Assembly: GCA_017449975.1 (NCBI GenBank)
Contig: JAFSYK010000034.1
Span: 1-64,000, forward strand
Length of the DNA stretch: 64,000 nt
Source of the DNA: Bacteroidales bacterium
GTDB taxonomy: Bacteria > Bacteroidota > Bacteroidia > Bacteroidales > P3
Direction: 5' to 3'
Below are positions 15,808 to 24,660 of this stretch, piece by piece. The translations under genes were made by a program, and so were the position numbers. Position 1 is the stretch's first letter. The number at the start of each line of letters is the position of its first letter. The notes beneath the pieces were generated by a model, which saw only the letters and a program-made list of their open reading frames with translations, had not been told where the DNA came from and did not search any database.

Positions 15808-17475
15808 ATGAAACGGATGAAACAATTCCCCTACATAATAATATGTGTAGTACTGCTTGCAGCGGTTGCAGCAGGCTGCAAGAGCCCCCAATCCACCAGT
15901 CAGGCGACAAAACGCATCGAACGACCTGTCGCCAAGGAGGTGAGCGATGCCACCCTGCAGACCGAAGCCCTGCTGATTGAAGCCAAGATGCAACAGGAAG
16001 CTGGCAACTTCGAACAGGCCATGGCCGGCTACCGACAAATTGTGAAGCGCGACAACGGCTGTGCCGCCGCGCACTACGAGCTGGCCGTCATGCTGCTGGA
16101 GACCGGTGCATCGGACAGTGCGCTATATCACAGCCAACTGGCCGCAACGCTGGTGCCTGAAAATATCTGGTACAAACTGCTGCTGGTTGACATCTACGAG
16201 CAACGCTATAACCGTAAAGCGGTGGCCAGCACCTGGGAATCCATTGTAGCCACCCAGCCCGACCACAAAGAATACTATCTCCAGCTGGCCAACGCCTATC
16301 TGCAGATTGGCGACGCCGACCATGCCATCGACGCCTTAAACCGCATGGAGAAGCGTTGGGGCATGAGTGAAGAGGTGACGCTGCAGAAACAAAAGATATG
16401 GAAGTCGGCAGGCAAACCCCAGAACGCCATACGCGAGTTGGAGAAACTGGCCAAAAGCATGCCCGAGGACACCCGCTACAGCGCCATGGTGGCGGAATCC
16501 TACATGCAGCAGAAGGACTACAAGAGTGCCAAGCCGTACTATGACAAGATTGCCCAGCAGCATCCCGATGACGAATACATCCACATCTCGCTGGCCAACT
16601 ACTACAAGCTGACGGGCGCACCGCAGCAGGCAATCAAGGAACTGTCCACGGGATTCCGCAACTCCGGCCTCAGCTGTATCGACAAAATACAGATACTGAC
16701 CTCGTTCTACACCAACGAAGAGTTCTACGACACCTATGCCCCTGCCACCTTCGACCTGGTGGACACCATTGTGCGCTACTGTGACGACAGCAGCAGCTAT
16801 GCGCTCTTCTATGCCGACATACTGATGCGCCGCGACCGTAGCGAGGAGGCGCTACCCTGGATACGGCTGTATCTGCGCAGCGACAGCAGTCAGTACGAAG
16901 CCTGGGAGGCGTTGCTGATCTGCGAATGGTCCGCTGACGACAGCGCCCTGGAGTACGACGCGACGCTGGTGAAGACGCTGTTCCCCTTCCACACCCTCCC
17001 CTACTATCTCCTGGCCGTGAAAGCGCACAACCGCAAGGATTACGACACCGTCATCACATTGATGGAGCGTTGCCAGAAGATGGGATTCCGCAACGGCTAT
17101 CTGGAAAGCGACTGCTATGAAATATTAGGCAGCGCTTACTACGAGACCGGACAGGTGGAAAAAGCGTGGAAATGCTTTGACCGCTGCCTGCAGCTGCAGC
17201 CCGACCAAATCTATGTGTTGAACAACTACGCCTACTATCTCAGCGAGCAACCCGACGTCACGCCCGAACAGTTGGCGAAAGCCGAGCAGATGTCGCGCAA
17301 GACCATCGAGAAAGAGCCCGACAACGCCACCTTCCTGGACACCTACGCCTGGATTCTGCACAAGATGCACCGCGACCGCGAAGCGCTGTCCTACATGAAA
17401 CGCGCCATCGAGAAAGACACCCAGCAGAGCGAGACGCTACAGAAACACTATCAAGTTATCCTCAGCAACCAATGA
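15808..17475 (+). CDS. Tetratricopeptide-repeat lipoprotein
   Basis: The N-terminus MKRMKQFPYIIICVVLLAAVAAGC is a lipoprotein signal with a canonical lipobox, so the mature protein is membrane anchored. The remaining 530 residues are almost entirely TPR-like helices, for example EQAMAGYRQIVKRDNGCAA and GQVEKAWKCFDRCLQLQPDQ. Proteins of this kind sit beside DUF4292 genes in Bacteroidetes, as here, where the DUF4292 gene overlaps its end by four bases. A scaffold role in envelope assembly is plausible but not shown. The start could also be the Met at codon 4. Confidence 0.88.
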   Translation: MKRMKQFPYIIICVVLLAAVAAGCKSPQSTSQATKRIERPVAKEVSDATLQTEALLIEAKMQQEAGNFEQAMAGYRQIVKRDNGCAAAHYELAVMLLETGASDSALYHSQLAATLVPENIWYKLLLVDIYEQRYNRKAVASTWESIVATQPDHKEYYLQLANAYLQIGDADHAIDALNRMEKRWGMSEEVTLQKQKIWKSAGKPQNAIRELEKLAKSMPEDTRYSAMVAESYMQQKDYKSAKPYYDKIAQQHPDDEYIHISLANYYKLTGAPQQAIKELSTGFRNSGLSCIDKIQILTSFYTNEEFYDTYAPATFDLVDTIVRYCDDSSSYALFYADILMRRDRSEEALPWIRLYLRSDSSQYEAWEALLICEWSADDSALEYDATLVKTLFPFHTLPYYLLAVKAHNRKDYDTVITLMERCQKMGFRNGYLESDCYEILGSAYYETGQVEKAWKCFDRCLQLQPDQIYVLNNYAYYLSEQPDVTPEQLAKAEQMSRKTIEKEPDNATFLDTYAWILHKMHRDREALSYMKRAIEKDTQQSETLQKHYQVILSNQ

Positions 17476-17999
17476 AGACCCGACTGTTCATAGCCTTGTC
17501 GCTCGTGCTTTTCGTCGGCTGTCGCAGCAGTCGAGAGCTGACGCAAACGGCCACGCCGGTCGCCGACAGTACCGCAGCCGTCACCGTTGAGAGTAAAATC
17601 TGCTTCGCCGCCAACTTCCACTGCGACCTGCGCAACGTGCGATTCAACGGCATGATGCGGATGCAGGAGGACAGCGTCCTGTGGGTAAGTGTAAGCAAGA
17701 TTGTCGAGCTGGGACGCGCCAAGCTGACACCCGACAGCCTGACGATCTATGCCCGCGCCACCCAGCAATATTTCCGTGGCGACTACGCCACAGCCTACGC
17801 CATGAGCGGCTACAAAGTTGACTTCGCCCAGCTGCAAGAGCTGTTCCTGACAGCCTTCCGCGAACAGAGACGCGACGTGGACGTCGTGCTGAAGAACGAC
17901 CGGCGTCAGGACACACTGCATCTGGTGTTCACGCATTACACCGCCATGCGCGAACAGACCTATCCACTGACGATACCCAACCGTGCCAGACCCCTATAG
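17472..17999 (+). CDS. DUF4292 lipoprotein
   Basis: The 175-residue protein has a short lipoprotein signal (LSLVLFVGC). Its FHCDLRNVRFNGMMRMQEDS strand is followed by VLWVSVSKIVELGRAKLTPD, typical of the DUF4292 family, whose predicted fold resembles LolA-type lipid-binding half barrels. ATG overlaps the stop of the TPR gene (ATGA), which implies translational coupling. It is shorter than many DUF4292 members, ending after one domain. Function is not established; an envelope lipid or lipoprotein role is inferred from fold and context. Confidence 0.8.
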   Translation: MKTRLFIALSLVLFVGCRSSRELTQTATPVADSTAAVTVESKICFAANFHCDLRNVRFNGMMRMQEDSVLWVSVSKIVELGRAKLTPDSLTIYARATQQYFRGDYATAYAMSGYKVDFAQLQELFLTAFREQRRDVDVVLKNDRRQDTLHLVFTHYTAMREQTYPLTIPNRARPL

Positions 18000-18003
18000 A
18001 CCC

Positions 18004-18765
18004 ATGCGACACACCACATACCTATTTCTGCTACTATGGCTGACGACACCCCTGTTCTCGATGGGACAGGCGGTCGTCGACGACGCAGAAGCAGAAGCCG
18101 CCGCCACGGTGGATGCCTTTCTGCACACCCTCAACCTGGAGGCGCGGAGCAGCGACAGCGTCCTGTTTGTGGAGAGCCATATCGTGCCACGTGGACAGAC
18201 GGACACACTCATCATGCGTCGCTGGGCTGGACAGCAGCACCGACGTCGCATCGAGGTGTGGTATGAGGGACGGCTGCAGATGTGTCTGTTCAGCGACGGC
18301 CATACCTATTTTGAAAGCTACCAGCGCGACGAGGGCTGGCGAAGCATCAACGACGAGAAATACTACGACGAGGAGCAGGCCTACAACATCTTCGGGCCGC
18401 TGTACCAATGGCAGCTGCGCGGCGAAGACCTACGTTACGAAGGGACGGCCTACCTAAACGACAAACCGGTGGTGCGCATCAGTGCCCGCAGCCCGTCACA
18501 CTACGACAGACACTACTATTTTGAGAAAGAGAGCAAGCTGATGTTTCTCTATACCGAGAGTGACAGCATCGCCGGCGAGGCGCTGCCGCTACGTACCCGC
18601 AACCGTGTGGACTGGCACGCCTACCACGAATACCAACCCTTGGGCGAGATACTGCTGCCCTCGGCAGAGAGCTATCAATATAAAAACAGCATCACGCTCA
18701 TCTTCCACAAGGCACGCTACGTAGCCAACGACGAGCGACTTTTCACAGAACGACAGATTCCATGA
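18004..18765 (+). CDS. Exported LolA-like protein (tentative)
   Basis: The 253-residue product has a signal peptide (MRHTTYLFLLLWLTTPLFSMGQ) and no lipobox. The body is predicted mostly beta: successive strands with alternating hydrophobic residues such as RIEVWYEGRLQMCLFSDG and HYYFEKESKLMFLYTESD, consistent with a LolA/LppX-like half barrel. I cannot name the family with confidence. The start at 18004 lies four bases after the DUF4292 stop and excludes seven upstream codons that would precede the signal peptide. The gene overlaps tadA by four bases, completing a tightly packed four-gene operon. Confidence 0.7.
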   Translation: MRHTTYLFLLLWLTTPLFSMGQAVVDDAEAEAAATVDAFLHTLNLEARSSDSVLFVESHIVPRGQTDTLIMRRWAGQQHRRRIEVWYEGRLQMCLFSDGHTYFESYQRDEGWRSINDEKYYDEEQAYNIFGPLYQWQLRGEDLRYEGTAYLNDKPVVRISARSPSHYDRHYYFEKESKLMFLYTESDSIAGEALPLRTRNRVDWHAYHEYQPLGEILLPSAESYQYKNSITLIFHKARYVANDERLFTERQIP

Positions 18766-19211
18766 GCCTTTTCGACAACCCCGACGAATACTTTATGCAA
18801 CAGGCCCTGCGCGAAGCACGGGCAGCGATGGCTGAGGGTGAGATTCCCGTCGGTGCCGTAGTGGTGAGCCAGGACAGCATACTGGCACGCTGCCACAACA
18901 ACACGGAACGGCTGCATGACGTCACCGCACACGCTGAGATGATGGCCATCACCGCCGCCACCGAGGTTCTCGGAGCCAAATACCTTACCGACTGCACGCT
19001 GTATGTCACCCTGGAGCCCTGCATCATGTGTGCCGGTGCACTGGGATGGGCACAGATCGGTCGCATCGTCTACGGTGCCGCCGACCCGCGCCGCGGCTTC
19101 ACACAGGTAAAAGGGACCGTGCTGCACCCCAAGACAGCGGTGAGTGGCGGCGTCATGGCGGAAGAGTGCGAAGCGTTGCTGAAGACGTTTTTCAAGGGGA
19201 AAAGAGGGTGA
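18762..19211 (+). CDS. tadA: tRNA-specific adenosine-34 deaminase
   Basis: TadA converts the wobble adenosine of tRNA-Arg(ACG) to inosine. The 149-residue protein has the zinc-dependent deaminase motifs: His57-Ala-Glu in TAHAEMMA and Pro86-Cys87-x-x-Cys90 in EPCIMCAGA, plus GEIPVGAVVV near the start and the ARG-type DPRRGF loop. ATGA overlap with the previous gene implies translational coupling, although the functions are unrelated. Its stop lies just before the 9-base GATAATGGG array. Confidence 0.95.
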   Translation: MSLFDNPDEYFMQQALREARAAMAEGEIPVGAVVVSQDSILARCHNNTERLHDVTAHAEMMAITAATEVLGAKYLTDCTLYVTLEPCIMCAGALGWAQIGRIVYGAADPRRGFTQVKGTVLHPKTAVSGGVMAEECEALLKTFFKGKRG

Positions 19212-19212
19212 G

Positions 19213-19257
19213 GATAATGGGGATAATGGGGATAATGGGCTTAATGGGTTTAATGGG
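19213..19257. repeat. Tandem array of five 9-base GATAATGGG units
   Basis: GATAATGGG three times, then CTTAATGGG and TTTAATGGG, in exact 9-base steps, start immediately after the tadA stop codon. Confidence 0.93.
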
Positions 19258-19325
19258 CAACTATAATCTAATTAATTCAATCACGATAATTCAATCAGGC
19301 AATAACACAATAAATAATATCATCT

Positions 19326-20216
19326 ATGAAACCTACTTTATTGGTTCTGGCTGCCGGCATGGGCAGCCGTTATGGCGGACTCAAACAGATGGACGGTGTG
19401 GGTCCTAACGGTGAAATCATCATGGACTACAGCATCCAGGACGCCATCCACGCCGGTTTTGGCAAAGTGGTGTTCGTCATCCGCCACTCCTTTGCCGAGG
19501 CGTTCAAACAGCACATCAACGCCGACCACTTCGGCAACCGTATCGCGGTGGAATATGTCTACCAGGAGCTGGACATGCTGCCTGCCGGCTTCAGCGTCCC
19601 CGAGGGTCGTGAGAAACCCTGGGGCACCAACCACGCCATCCTTATGGCCAAGGAGGCCATCCACGAACCTTTCGCCGTCATCAACGCCGACGACTTCTAC
19701 GGTCGCGACGCCTTTGTGGTGATGGCCGACTACTTGCGTGGCCTGGACGGCAAGAAGGGCGACTACTGCATGGTGGGCTACCGGCTGGAGAACACGCTCA
19801 GCGAGAACGGCACCGTGAGCCGCGGCGTCTGCGAGACCGACGCACAAGGACTGCTGGTCGGCATGACCGAGCGCACCAGCATCGGACGCACCGCCAACGG
19901 CATCGAATACAAGGAGGCCGACGGATCGATGCATCCCCTTGCCGCCGACGCCACGGTGAGCATGAACCTTTTCGGCTTCACGCCCGACTATTTCGTGGAG
20001 AGCGAGAAACTGTTTGTCGATTTCCTGAAGGAGCACGGCAGCGAGCTGAAGTCGGAATACTACATTCCCTTTGCCGTCAACACCTTTATCCATAGCGGCT
20101 ACGCCACCATGCGTGTGCTGAAGACCACGGCACAGTGGTTCGGTGTCACCTACAAAGAGGACCGCCCGATGGTAGTGGAACGGCTGCGCAAGTTGCATGC
20201 CGATGGCGTCTATTGA
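19326..20216 (+). CDS. Nucleotidyltransferase of the sugar-phosphate type
   Basis: The 296-residue protein begins MKPTLLVLAAGMGSRYGGLKQ, the nucleotide-binding signature of NTP-transferase-fold enzymes that activate sugar phosphates or choline phosphate. INADDFYGRDA carries the metal-binding Asp residues. Close relatives are conserved across Bacteroidetes, where the substrate is generally unassigned. A link to cell-envelope sugar metabolism is likely. The LicA-like kinase at 59 kb could supply a phosphorylated substrate, but that is speculative. A gap of about 115 bases, partly repeats, separates it from tadA. Confidence 0.82.
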   Translation: MKPTLLVLAAGMGSRYGGLKQMDGVGPNGEIIMDYSIQDAIHAGFGKVVFVIRHSFAEAFKQHINADHFGNRIAVEYVYQELDMLPAGFSVPEGREKPWGTNHAILMAKEAIHEPFAVINADDFYGRDAFVVMADYLRGLDGKKGDYCMVGYRLENTLSENGTVSRGVCETDAQGLLVGMTERTSIGRTANGIEYKEADGSMHPLAADATVSMNLFGFTPDYFVESEKLFVDFLKEHGSELKSEYYIPFAVNTFIHSGYATMRVLKTTAQWFGVTYKEDRPMVVERLRKLHADGVY

Positions 20217-20249
20217 TTTTAGGCTCCCGCTTTCGACGTAATTGGATTT

Positions 20250-21428
20250 ATGGATTTCGTGGAGCAGGAGACCCTGGACTTTGCCAGAGCGCATCGGAAC
20301 GAGGATACCGCGAGGCTGCTGCTAAGTGCTTCGCGGTATCCGCATATTGATATGCAGGCGGCGGTGCAGCAGATTGAGGGGCTACGGACTGCAGCGGAGA
20401 AATGGCCGTCGCTGCTGGAGCACCCGGACTATCTTTTTCCGCCGCACCTCAACCGCGAGCAGAGCAGCTCGGACGACACCGCCCGCTACAGAGCAGAGCA
20501 TTTGGTGCCCGTCGGGGCCGCGGTGGCCGACCTCACGGGCGGCATGGGCATCGACACGCTGTGGATGGCCCGTCGCGCGGCAAGCGTCACCTACATCGAG
20601 CAGGACGCCACGCTGTGCGCACTGATGCAACACAACCTGCAGGTGTTGGGTGTCGACAACGTGACATGCCAGCAGGCCGACAGCATGGCGTGGCTGCAAC
20701 AACAACAGCACTATGACCTATTATATATAGACCCCGCACGCCGCAAGCAGGGGCAGCGCGCCCATGCCTTTGAGGACTGCACCCCCAACCTGTTGGAGAA
20801 CCTCAACCTGCTGCGCACACACTGTGAGCGGCTGGTGGTGAAAGCCTCACCCATGATTGATCTGCGGTTGGCCGCACAGCAGTTGGGCTGCGTGGAGGAG
20901 ATATGGGTGCTGGCAGTGAAAGGTGAATGCAAAGAGGTGGTCTTTCTATGCGGCGAACCGCAAGGCGAGCCGCTCATCAGATGTGTGAGTCTGACGAGTC
21001 GGACCAGTACCTTCACCTTTACTTGGTCGGAGGAGCGTGATACGGCAGGGCGCTGCTGCGACAAGGTGGGGGGCTACCTCTACGAGCCCCATGCCGCACT
21101 GATGAAAGGCGGCGCCTACAAACTCATCGCACAGCGCTACGACTTGGCGCAACTCGACCCTAACAGTCACCTCTACACCGGTGACGACTGGAGGGCCGAC
21201 TTTCCCGGTCGCCAATTCAAAATCCTGCAAGAGGTGAAACTCGACAAAAAGAGCGTCGCCCCGCTGCTACCCGAACAGATGGCTCATGTGGTGACCCGCA
21301 ACTATCCTGTCGCCGCCGCCGACCTGCAGCGGAAGCTGGGGTTGCGCGAAGGAGGCGACCGCTACCTCCTCGCCACCACTTTGGCAGGGCAGCGCCGGGG
21401 CTTCCTGTGTGAACGGTTGGAGGCATAA
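20250..21428 (+). CDS. THUMP-like SAM-dependent methyltransferase family protein
   Basis: This 392-residue protein belongs to the Bacteroidetes family with a central class I methyltransferase fold (VADLTGGMGIDTLWMAR, then YIEQDATLCALM, then LLYIDPARR) and a C-terminal THUMP-like RNA-binding region. An RNA base target is inferred; the precise site is unknown. Near residues 245-255 the chain runs through two 9-base repeat units, giving SLTSRTST, which looks like an in-frame insertion in a loop between strands. It lies 33 bases after the nucleotidyltransferase gene and may be co-transcribed with it. Confidence 0.83.
   Translation: MDFVEQETLDFARAHRNEDTARLLLSASRYPHIDMQAAVQQIEGLRTAAEKWPSLLEHPDYLFPPHLNREQSSSDDTARYRAEHLVPVGAAVADLTGGMGIDTLWMARRAASVTYIEQDATLCALMQHNLQVLGVDNVTCQQADSMAWLQQQQHYDLLYIDPARRKQGQRAHAFEDCTPNLLENLNLLRTHCERLVVKASPMIDLRLAAQQLGCVEEIWVLAVKGECKEVVFLCGEPQGEPLIRCVSLTSRTSTFTFTWSEERDTAGRCCDKVGGYLYEPHAALMKGGAYKLIAQRYDLAQLDPNSHLYTGDDWRADFPGRQFKILQEVKLDKKSVAPLLPEQMAHVVTRNYPVAAADLQRKLGLREGGDRYLLATTLAGQRRGFLCERLEA
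20989..21006. repeat. Two in-frame 9-base GTCNGACNN units
   Basis: GTCTGACGA and GTCGGACCA in tandem inside the THUMP-like methyltransferase gene. The same motif occurs in the RNase H gene and prmC. Confidence 0.65.
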
Positions 21429-21462
21429 ATTGGCCTCTCTCAACAAAAAAGAATTCTCCAAA

Positions 21463-21494
21463 TTTTGTTGATAAAAAAAATGTTTGTAATTTTG
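21463..21494 (+). promoter_or_regulatory. Promoter of the rplM ribosomal operon
   Basis: TTTTG at 21463-21467, a 19-base spacer, and TAATTTTG at 21487-21494 followed by CA. The leader to rplM is about 140 bases, long enough to hold regulatory structure. Confidence 0.82.
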
Positions 21495-21637
21495 CACACT
21501 CTAAAATAGTGTGAATGCGAAGTCATTAACCCGTTCAACTTCCTTTACATTAGACAGATACAACTGCATAGGCAATCCGTCTGCCCCATGTGGAAGTGGA
21601 AGTCAGAGAAACAAAAACAGTACAATCGTTAGCAAAA

Positions 21638-22093
21638 ATGAATACATTAAGTTACAAAACCATTTCCGCCAACGCCAACACCGTACAGAAAGAATGGGTG
21701 CTGGTTGATGCCGAGAATCAAACTGTGGGACGTTTGGCCACGCGTGTTGCCAACATCCTCCGCGGCAAGACGAAGCCCTGCTTCACTCCGCATGTCGACT
21801 GCGGCGACAACGTAATTATCATCAACGCCGAGAAGGTTGTTTTCTCTGGCAAGAAAGAGTCTGACAAGATTTATCAGCGCTACACGGGTTACCCCGGCGG
21901 CCAGCGTGAGACCACGCCCGCCAAGGTGCGCGCCACCCATCCCGAGCGTATCCTCGAGCACGCCATCCGTGGCATGCTGCCGAAGAACCGCCTGGGTGCC
22001 GCTCTCTATCGCAACCTGCACATCTATGCCGGTCCCGAGCATCCGCACCAGGGTCAGAACCCGAAAGTCATCAATATTAATGATATTAGATAA
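21638..22093 (+). CDS. rplM: 50S ribosomal protein L13
   Basis: L13 is an early-assembly large-subunit protein. The 151-residue product has the expected motifs: WVLVDAENQTVGRLATRVANILRGK near the start, GDNVIIINAEKV, and the family hallmark ERILEHAIRGMLPKNRLG. ATG 21638 was chosen because upstream in-frame residues are not conserved in type. rpsI follows after eight bases, the usual L13-S9 pairing. Confidence 0.96.
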   Translation: MNTLSYKTISANANTVQKEWVLVDAENQTVGRLATRVANILRGKTKPCFTPHVDCGDNVIIINAEKVVFSGKKESDKIYQRYTGYPGGQRETTPAKVRATHPERILEHAIRGMLPKNRLGAALYRNLHIYAGPEHPHQGQNPKVININDIR

Positions 22094-22101
22094 CACAAGA
22101 T

Positions 22102-22488
22102 ATGGAAGTAATCAACACCATTGGTAGAAGAAAGACCGCTGTTGCTCGCGTCTATATGACCCCCGGTACGGGCAAAGTGATTGTCAACAACAGAGATTAC
22201 AAGGAGTATTTCCCCACCGGTCCGCTGCAGTACATCGTCAACCAGGCTTTCTTGGTTGCCAACGCTGAGGGCAAATGGGATGTCAAAGCCAATCTCGACG
22301 GTGGCGGATTCACCGGTCAGGCCCAGGCACTGCGTATGGCCATCGCCCGCGCACTTTGCGAGAACAACATCGAGGATCGCTCCGCTTTGAAGAAAGAAGG
22401 ATTCCTGATGCGTGACCCCCGTATGGTCGAGCGCAAGAAACCGGGTCAGCCCAAAGCCCGCAAGCGCTTCCAGTTCAGCAAGCGTTAG
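22102..22488 (+). CDS. rpsI: 30S ribosomal protein S9
   Basis: The 128-residue product carries the S9 signatures IGRRKTAVARVYMTPGTGK near the start and GGGFTGQAQALRMAIARAL in the middle. The C-terminus RKRFQFSKR is the basic tail that reaches the P-site tRNA; the final Lys-Arg is intact. It is part of the rplM-rpsI-rpsB-tsf operon. Confidence 0.97.
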   Translation: MEVINTIGRRKTAVARVYMTPGTGKVIVNNRDYKEYFPTGPLQYIVNQAFLVANAEGKWDVKANLDGGGFTGQAQALRMAIARALCENNIEDRSALKKEGFLMRDPRMVERKKPGQPKARKRFQFSKR

Positions 22489-22551
22489 TATTGCGATTGT
22501 TGCAACGCTGTTGCGACAGACTAAAATTGAACACCGTTTAGTATCCAAACG

Positions 22552-22627
22552 CTTGGGATGCTCCGCCGCGCTGACAGTTCGCGCTGCATAGGAAAGCCGA
22601 AAAACGCGGCCTCATGGACTACCCAAG
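22552..22627 (+). promoter_or_regulatory. Candidate structured RNA leader of rpsB
   Basis: In the 180-base gap before rpsB, nested pairings can form: CTTGGG (22552-22557) with CCCAAG (22622-22627), GCCGCG (22565-22570) with CGCGGC (22605-22610), and an alternative inner GCGC pairing (22568-22571 with 22581-22584). No -7 promoter element is seen in the gap. This resembles a ribosomal-protein leader that could let S2 control rpsB-tsf; it has not been compared with other genomes here. Confidence 0.5.
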
Positions 22628-22668
22628 GGTTGGCAAAGTTTAACAACAATAAAGGAAAGTAAACAAAC

Positions 22669-23508
22669 ATGACAGAACTGAAATTTGAAGAACTGTTGGA
22701 GGCTGGCTGTCACTTTGGCCACCTGAAAAGAAAATGGAATCCCAAGATGGCTCCCTATATCTTCAAGGAGCTCAACGGTATCCATGTCATCGACCTGCAG
22801 AAGACCATCGCCAAAGCCGACGAGGCTGCCGCCGCTCTGAAGCAGATTGCCCGTTCCGGCAAGAAAGTACTCTTCGTGGCCACCAAGAAGCAGGCCAAGG
22901 ACGTCGTTGCCGAGATGGTCAAGACCGTCGACATGCCGTTCGTGACCGAGCGTTGGCCCGGTGGTATGCTCACCAACTTCGCCACCATCCGCAAGGCTGT
23001 GAAGAAGATGAACAACCTCGACCAGCTGATGCACGACAAGGACTTCAACAACATCAGCAAGCGTGAGCGTCTGCAGGTGCAGCGCGAGCGTGCCAAGTTG
23101 GACAAGAACTTGGGTAGCATCGCCGACCTCACCCGTCTGCCGAGCGCTCTGTTTGTCATCGACATCAACAAGGAGCACATCGCCGTGGCTGAGGCCCGTC
23201 GTCTGAACATCCCCACCTTCGCCCTGGTTGACACCAACACCAACCCCGACCTGATTGACTTCCCCATTCCCGCTAACGATGATGCGTCGAAGTCGATTGC
23301 CGCTATCCTGAAGCACATGGTCGAGGCCATCCAGGAAGGTCTGAACGAGCGCATGCTCGACAAGGACGCCCGTAACGAGGAAGAGGCTGCCGAGGTCGAG
23401 AACGCCGAGGAGCGTCCCGCCGAGAAGCGCACCCGTCCGCGTCGCCCCCGCAAGAGCGAAGAGGCCCCCAAGGCTGAGGCTGAAGCCGAAGCTCCCAAGG
23501 CTGAATAA
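22669..23508 (+). CDS. rpsB: 30S ribosomal protein S2
   Basis: S2 joins the small subunit late and helps recruit S1. The 279-residue protein has the family signatures FEELLEAGCHFGHLKRKWNPKM and ERWPGGMLTNFATIR, and the FALVDTNTNPDLIDFPIPANDD region near residues 185-205. The last 45 or so residues form a charged, low-complexity tail (Glu/Ala/Lys/Pro with an Arg-Pro-Arg core) beyond the usual domain, a common Bacteroidetes feature. It is followed by tsf after 100 bases. Confidence 0.96.
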   Translation: MTELKFEELLEAGCHFGHLKRKWNPKMAPYIFKELNGIHVIDLQKTIAKADEAAAALKQIARSGKKVLFVATKKQAKDVVAEMVKTVDMPFVTERWPGGMLTNFATIRKAVKKMNNLDQLMHDKDFNNISKRERLQVQRERAKLDKNLGSIADLTRLPSALFVIDINKEHIAVAEARRLNIPTFALVDTNTNPDLIDFPIPANDDASKSIAAILKHMVEAIQEGLNERMLDKDARNEEEAAEVENAEERPAEKRTRPRRPRKSEEAPKAEAEAEAPKAE

Positions 23509-23523
23509 ATAATAAATCATAAG

Positions 23524-23573
23524 AAGCTCTAGGAAAACCTGGGATCTCCTAGGCCATCCTAGAGCTTCCTACA
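23524..23573. repeat. 10-base period array with an 11-base inverted repeat
   Basis: AAGCTCTAGGA at 23524-23534 is perfectly complementary to TCCTAGAGCTT at 23557-23567. The same stretch reads as 10-base steps (CCTGGGATCT, CCTAGGCCAT, CCTAGAGCTT, CCTACAATAA). It lies between rpsB and tsf without a T run, so it is not an obvious terminator; it may be an mRNA hairpin. Confidence 0.85.
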
Positions 23574-23608
23574 ATAATACACTAAATCAAATAGAAAGGA
23601 AACAAGAT

Positions 23609-24595
23609 ATGGCAATTACTGCTTCACAGGTTAATGAATTGCGCAGACTCACCGGCGTAGGTATGATGGACTGCAAGAAAGCCCTGGTCGAGACCGACGG
23701 CGACATGCAGAAAGCAATTGAGCTGCTGCGTCAGAAAGGTCAGAAAATGGCCGCCAAACGTGCCGACCGCGACGCCAACGAAGGCTGCGTGCTGGCCAAG
23801 ACCACCGGCAACTACGGTGCCCTTATCATGGTGAGCTGCGAGACCGACTTCGTGGCTACCAACGCCGACTTCGTCAAATTCACCCAGGACATCATCGACA
23901 ATGCTATGGCACAGCACCTGACCACCAAGGACCAGGTGTTGGAGATGAACCTCAACGGCAGCAAGGTGGCCGACGCCATCACCGACCAAATTGCCAAGAT
24001 CGGCGAGAAGATCGAGCTGGCTCACTTCGAGACCCTCGAAGCCGAGAAGGTGTACGCCTACATCCATCCGGGTAACCGTATGGCCTCCATCATTGGCCTC
24101 AACAAGGCTGGTTTTGACCAGGTAGGTCACGACCTCGCTATGCAGGTTGTCGCCATGCGTCCCGTCGCCCTCGACGCTGAGCATGTGGCTCAGGAGATCA
24201 AGGACCAGGAGCTGCGCGTCGCCGTCGAGAAGACCAAAGAGGAGCTCATCGGCAAGGCTGTTGACGCCGCTCTGAAGAAAGCCGGTATCAACCCCGCCCA
24301 CGTCGACAGCGAGGAGCACATGGCCTCCAACATGGGCAAAGGCTGGATCACCGAGGAGCAGGTCAATCAGGCCCGCCAGATCAAGGAGCAGGTGGCTGCC
24401 GAGAAGGCTGCAACGCTCAACGAGGCCCAGATCAACCAGATTGCCAACGGCCGCTTGAACAAGTACTTCCAGGAGAACACCCTCATGGAGCAGGAGTACA
24501 TCATGGAGAGCAAGGTGAAGGTGAAAGACTTCATCGCCAAGGCCGACAAGGAACTCCGTTGCACCGACTTCAAACGCCTCGAGCTCGGCGCATAA
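23609..24595 (+). CDS. tsf: Translation elongation factor Ts
   Basis: EF-Ts recycles EF-Tu by exchanging GDP for GTP. The 328-residue protein has the N-terminal UBA-like region (QVNELRRLTGVGMMDCKKALVE) and the TDFVATN motif of the core (MVSCETDFVATN). A dimerisation coiled-coil-like segment rich in Lys and Glu (about 240-290) follows. Length fits the Bacteroidetes form. It closes the ribosomal operon and is followed 24 bases later by a strong terminator. Confidence 0.96.
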   Translation: MAITASQVNELRRLTGVGMMDCKKALVETDGDMQKAIELLRQKGQKMAAKRADRDANEGCVLAKTTGNYGALIMVSCETDFVATNADFVKFTQDIIDNAMAQHLTTKDQVLEMNLNGSKVADAITDQIAKIGEKIELAHFETLEAEKVYAYIHPGNRMASIIGLNKAGFDQVGHDLAMQVVAMRPVALDAEHVAQEIKDQELRVAVEKTKEELIGKAVDAALKKAGINPAHVDSEEHMASNMGKGWITEEQVNQARQIKEQVAAEKAATLNEAQINQIANGRLNKYFQENTLMEQEYIMESKVKVKDFIAKADKELRCTDFKRLELGA

Positions 24596-24619
24596 GTCAT
24601 CCGCAACAACAAGTAAAAA

Positions 24620-24646
24620 GGGCAGCCGTGCGGCTGCCCTTTTTTT
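24620..24646 (+). terminator. Terminator of the ribosomal operon
   Basis: GGGCAGCCG (24620-24628) pairs with CGGCTGCCC (24631-24639) around TG, followed by seven T. It ends three bases before the -7 element of the next gene. Confidence 0.95.
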
Positions 24647-24648
24647 CG

Positions 24649-24656
24649 TACCTTTG
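24649..24656 (+). promoter_or_regulatory. -7 element of the RNase H gene (leaderless)
   Basis: TACCTTTG followed by CATT and then ATG 24661. Four bases separate the element from the start codon. The -33 region would fall inside the tsf terminator hairpin, so the two signals overlap. Confidence 0.7.
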
Positions 24657-24660
24657 CATT

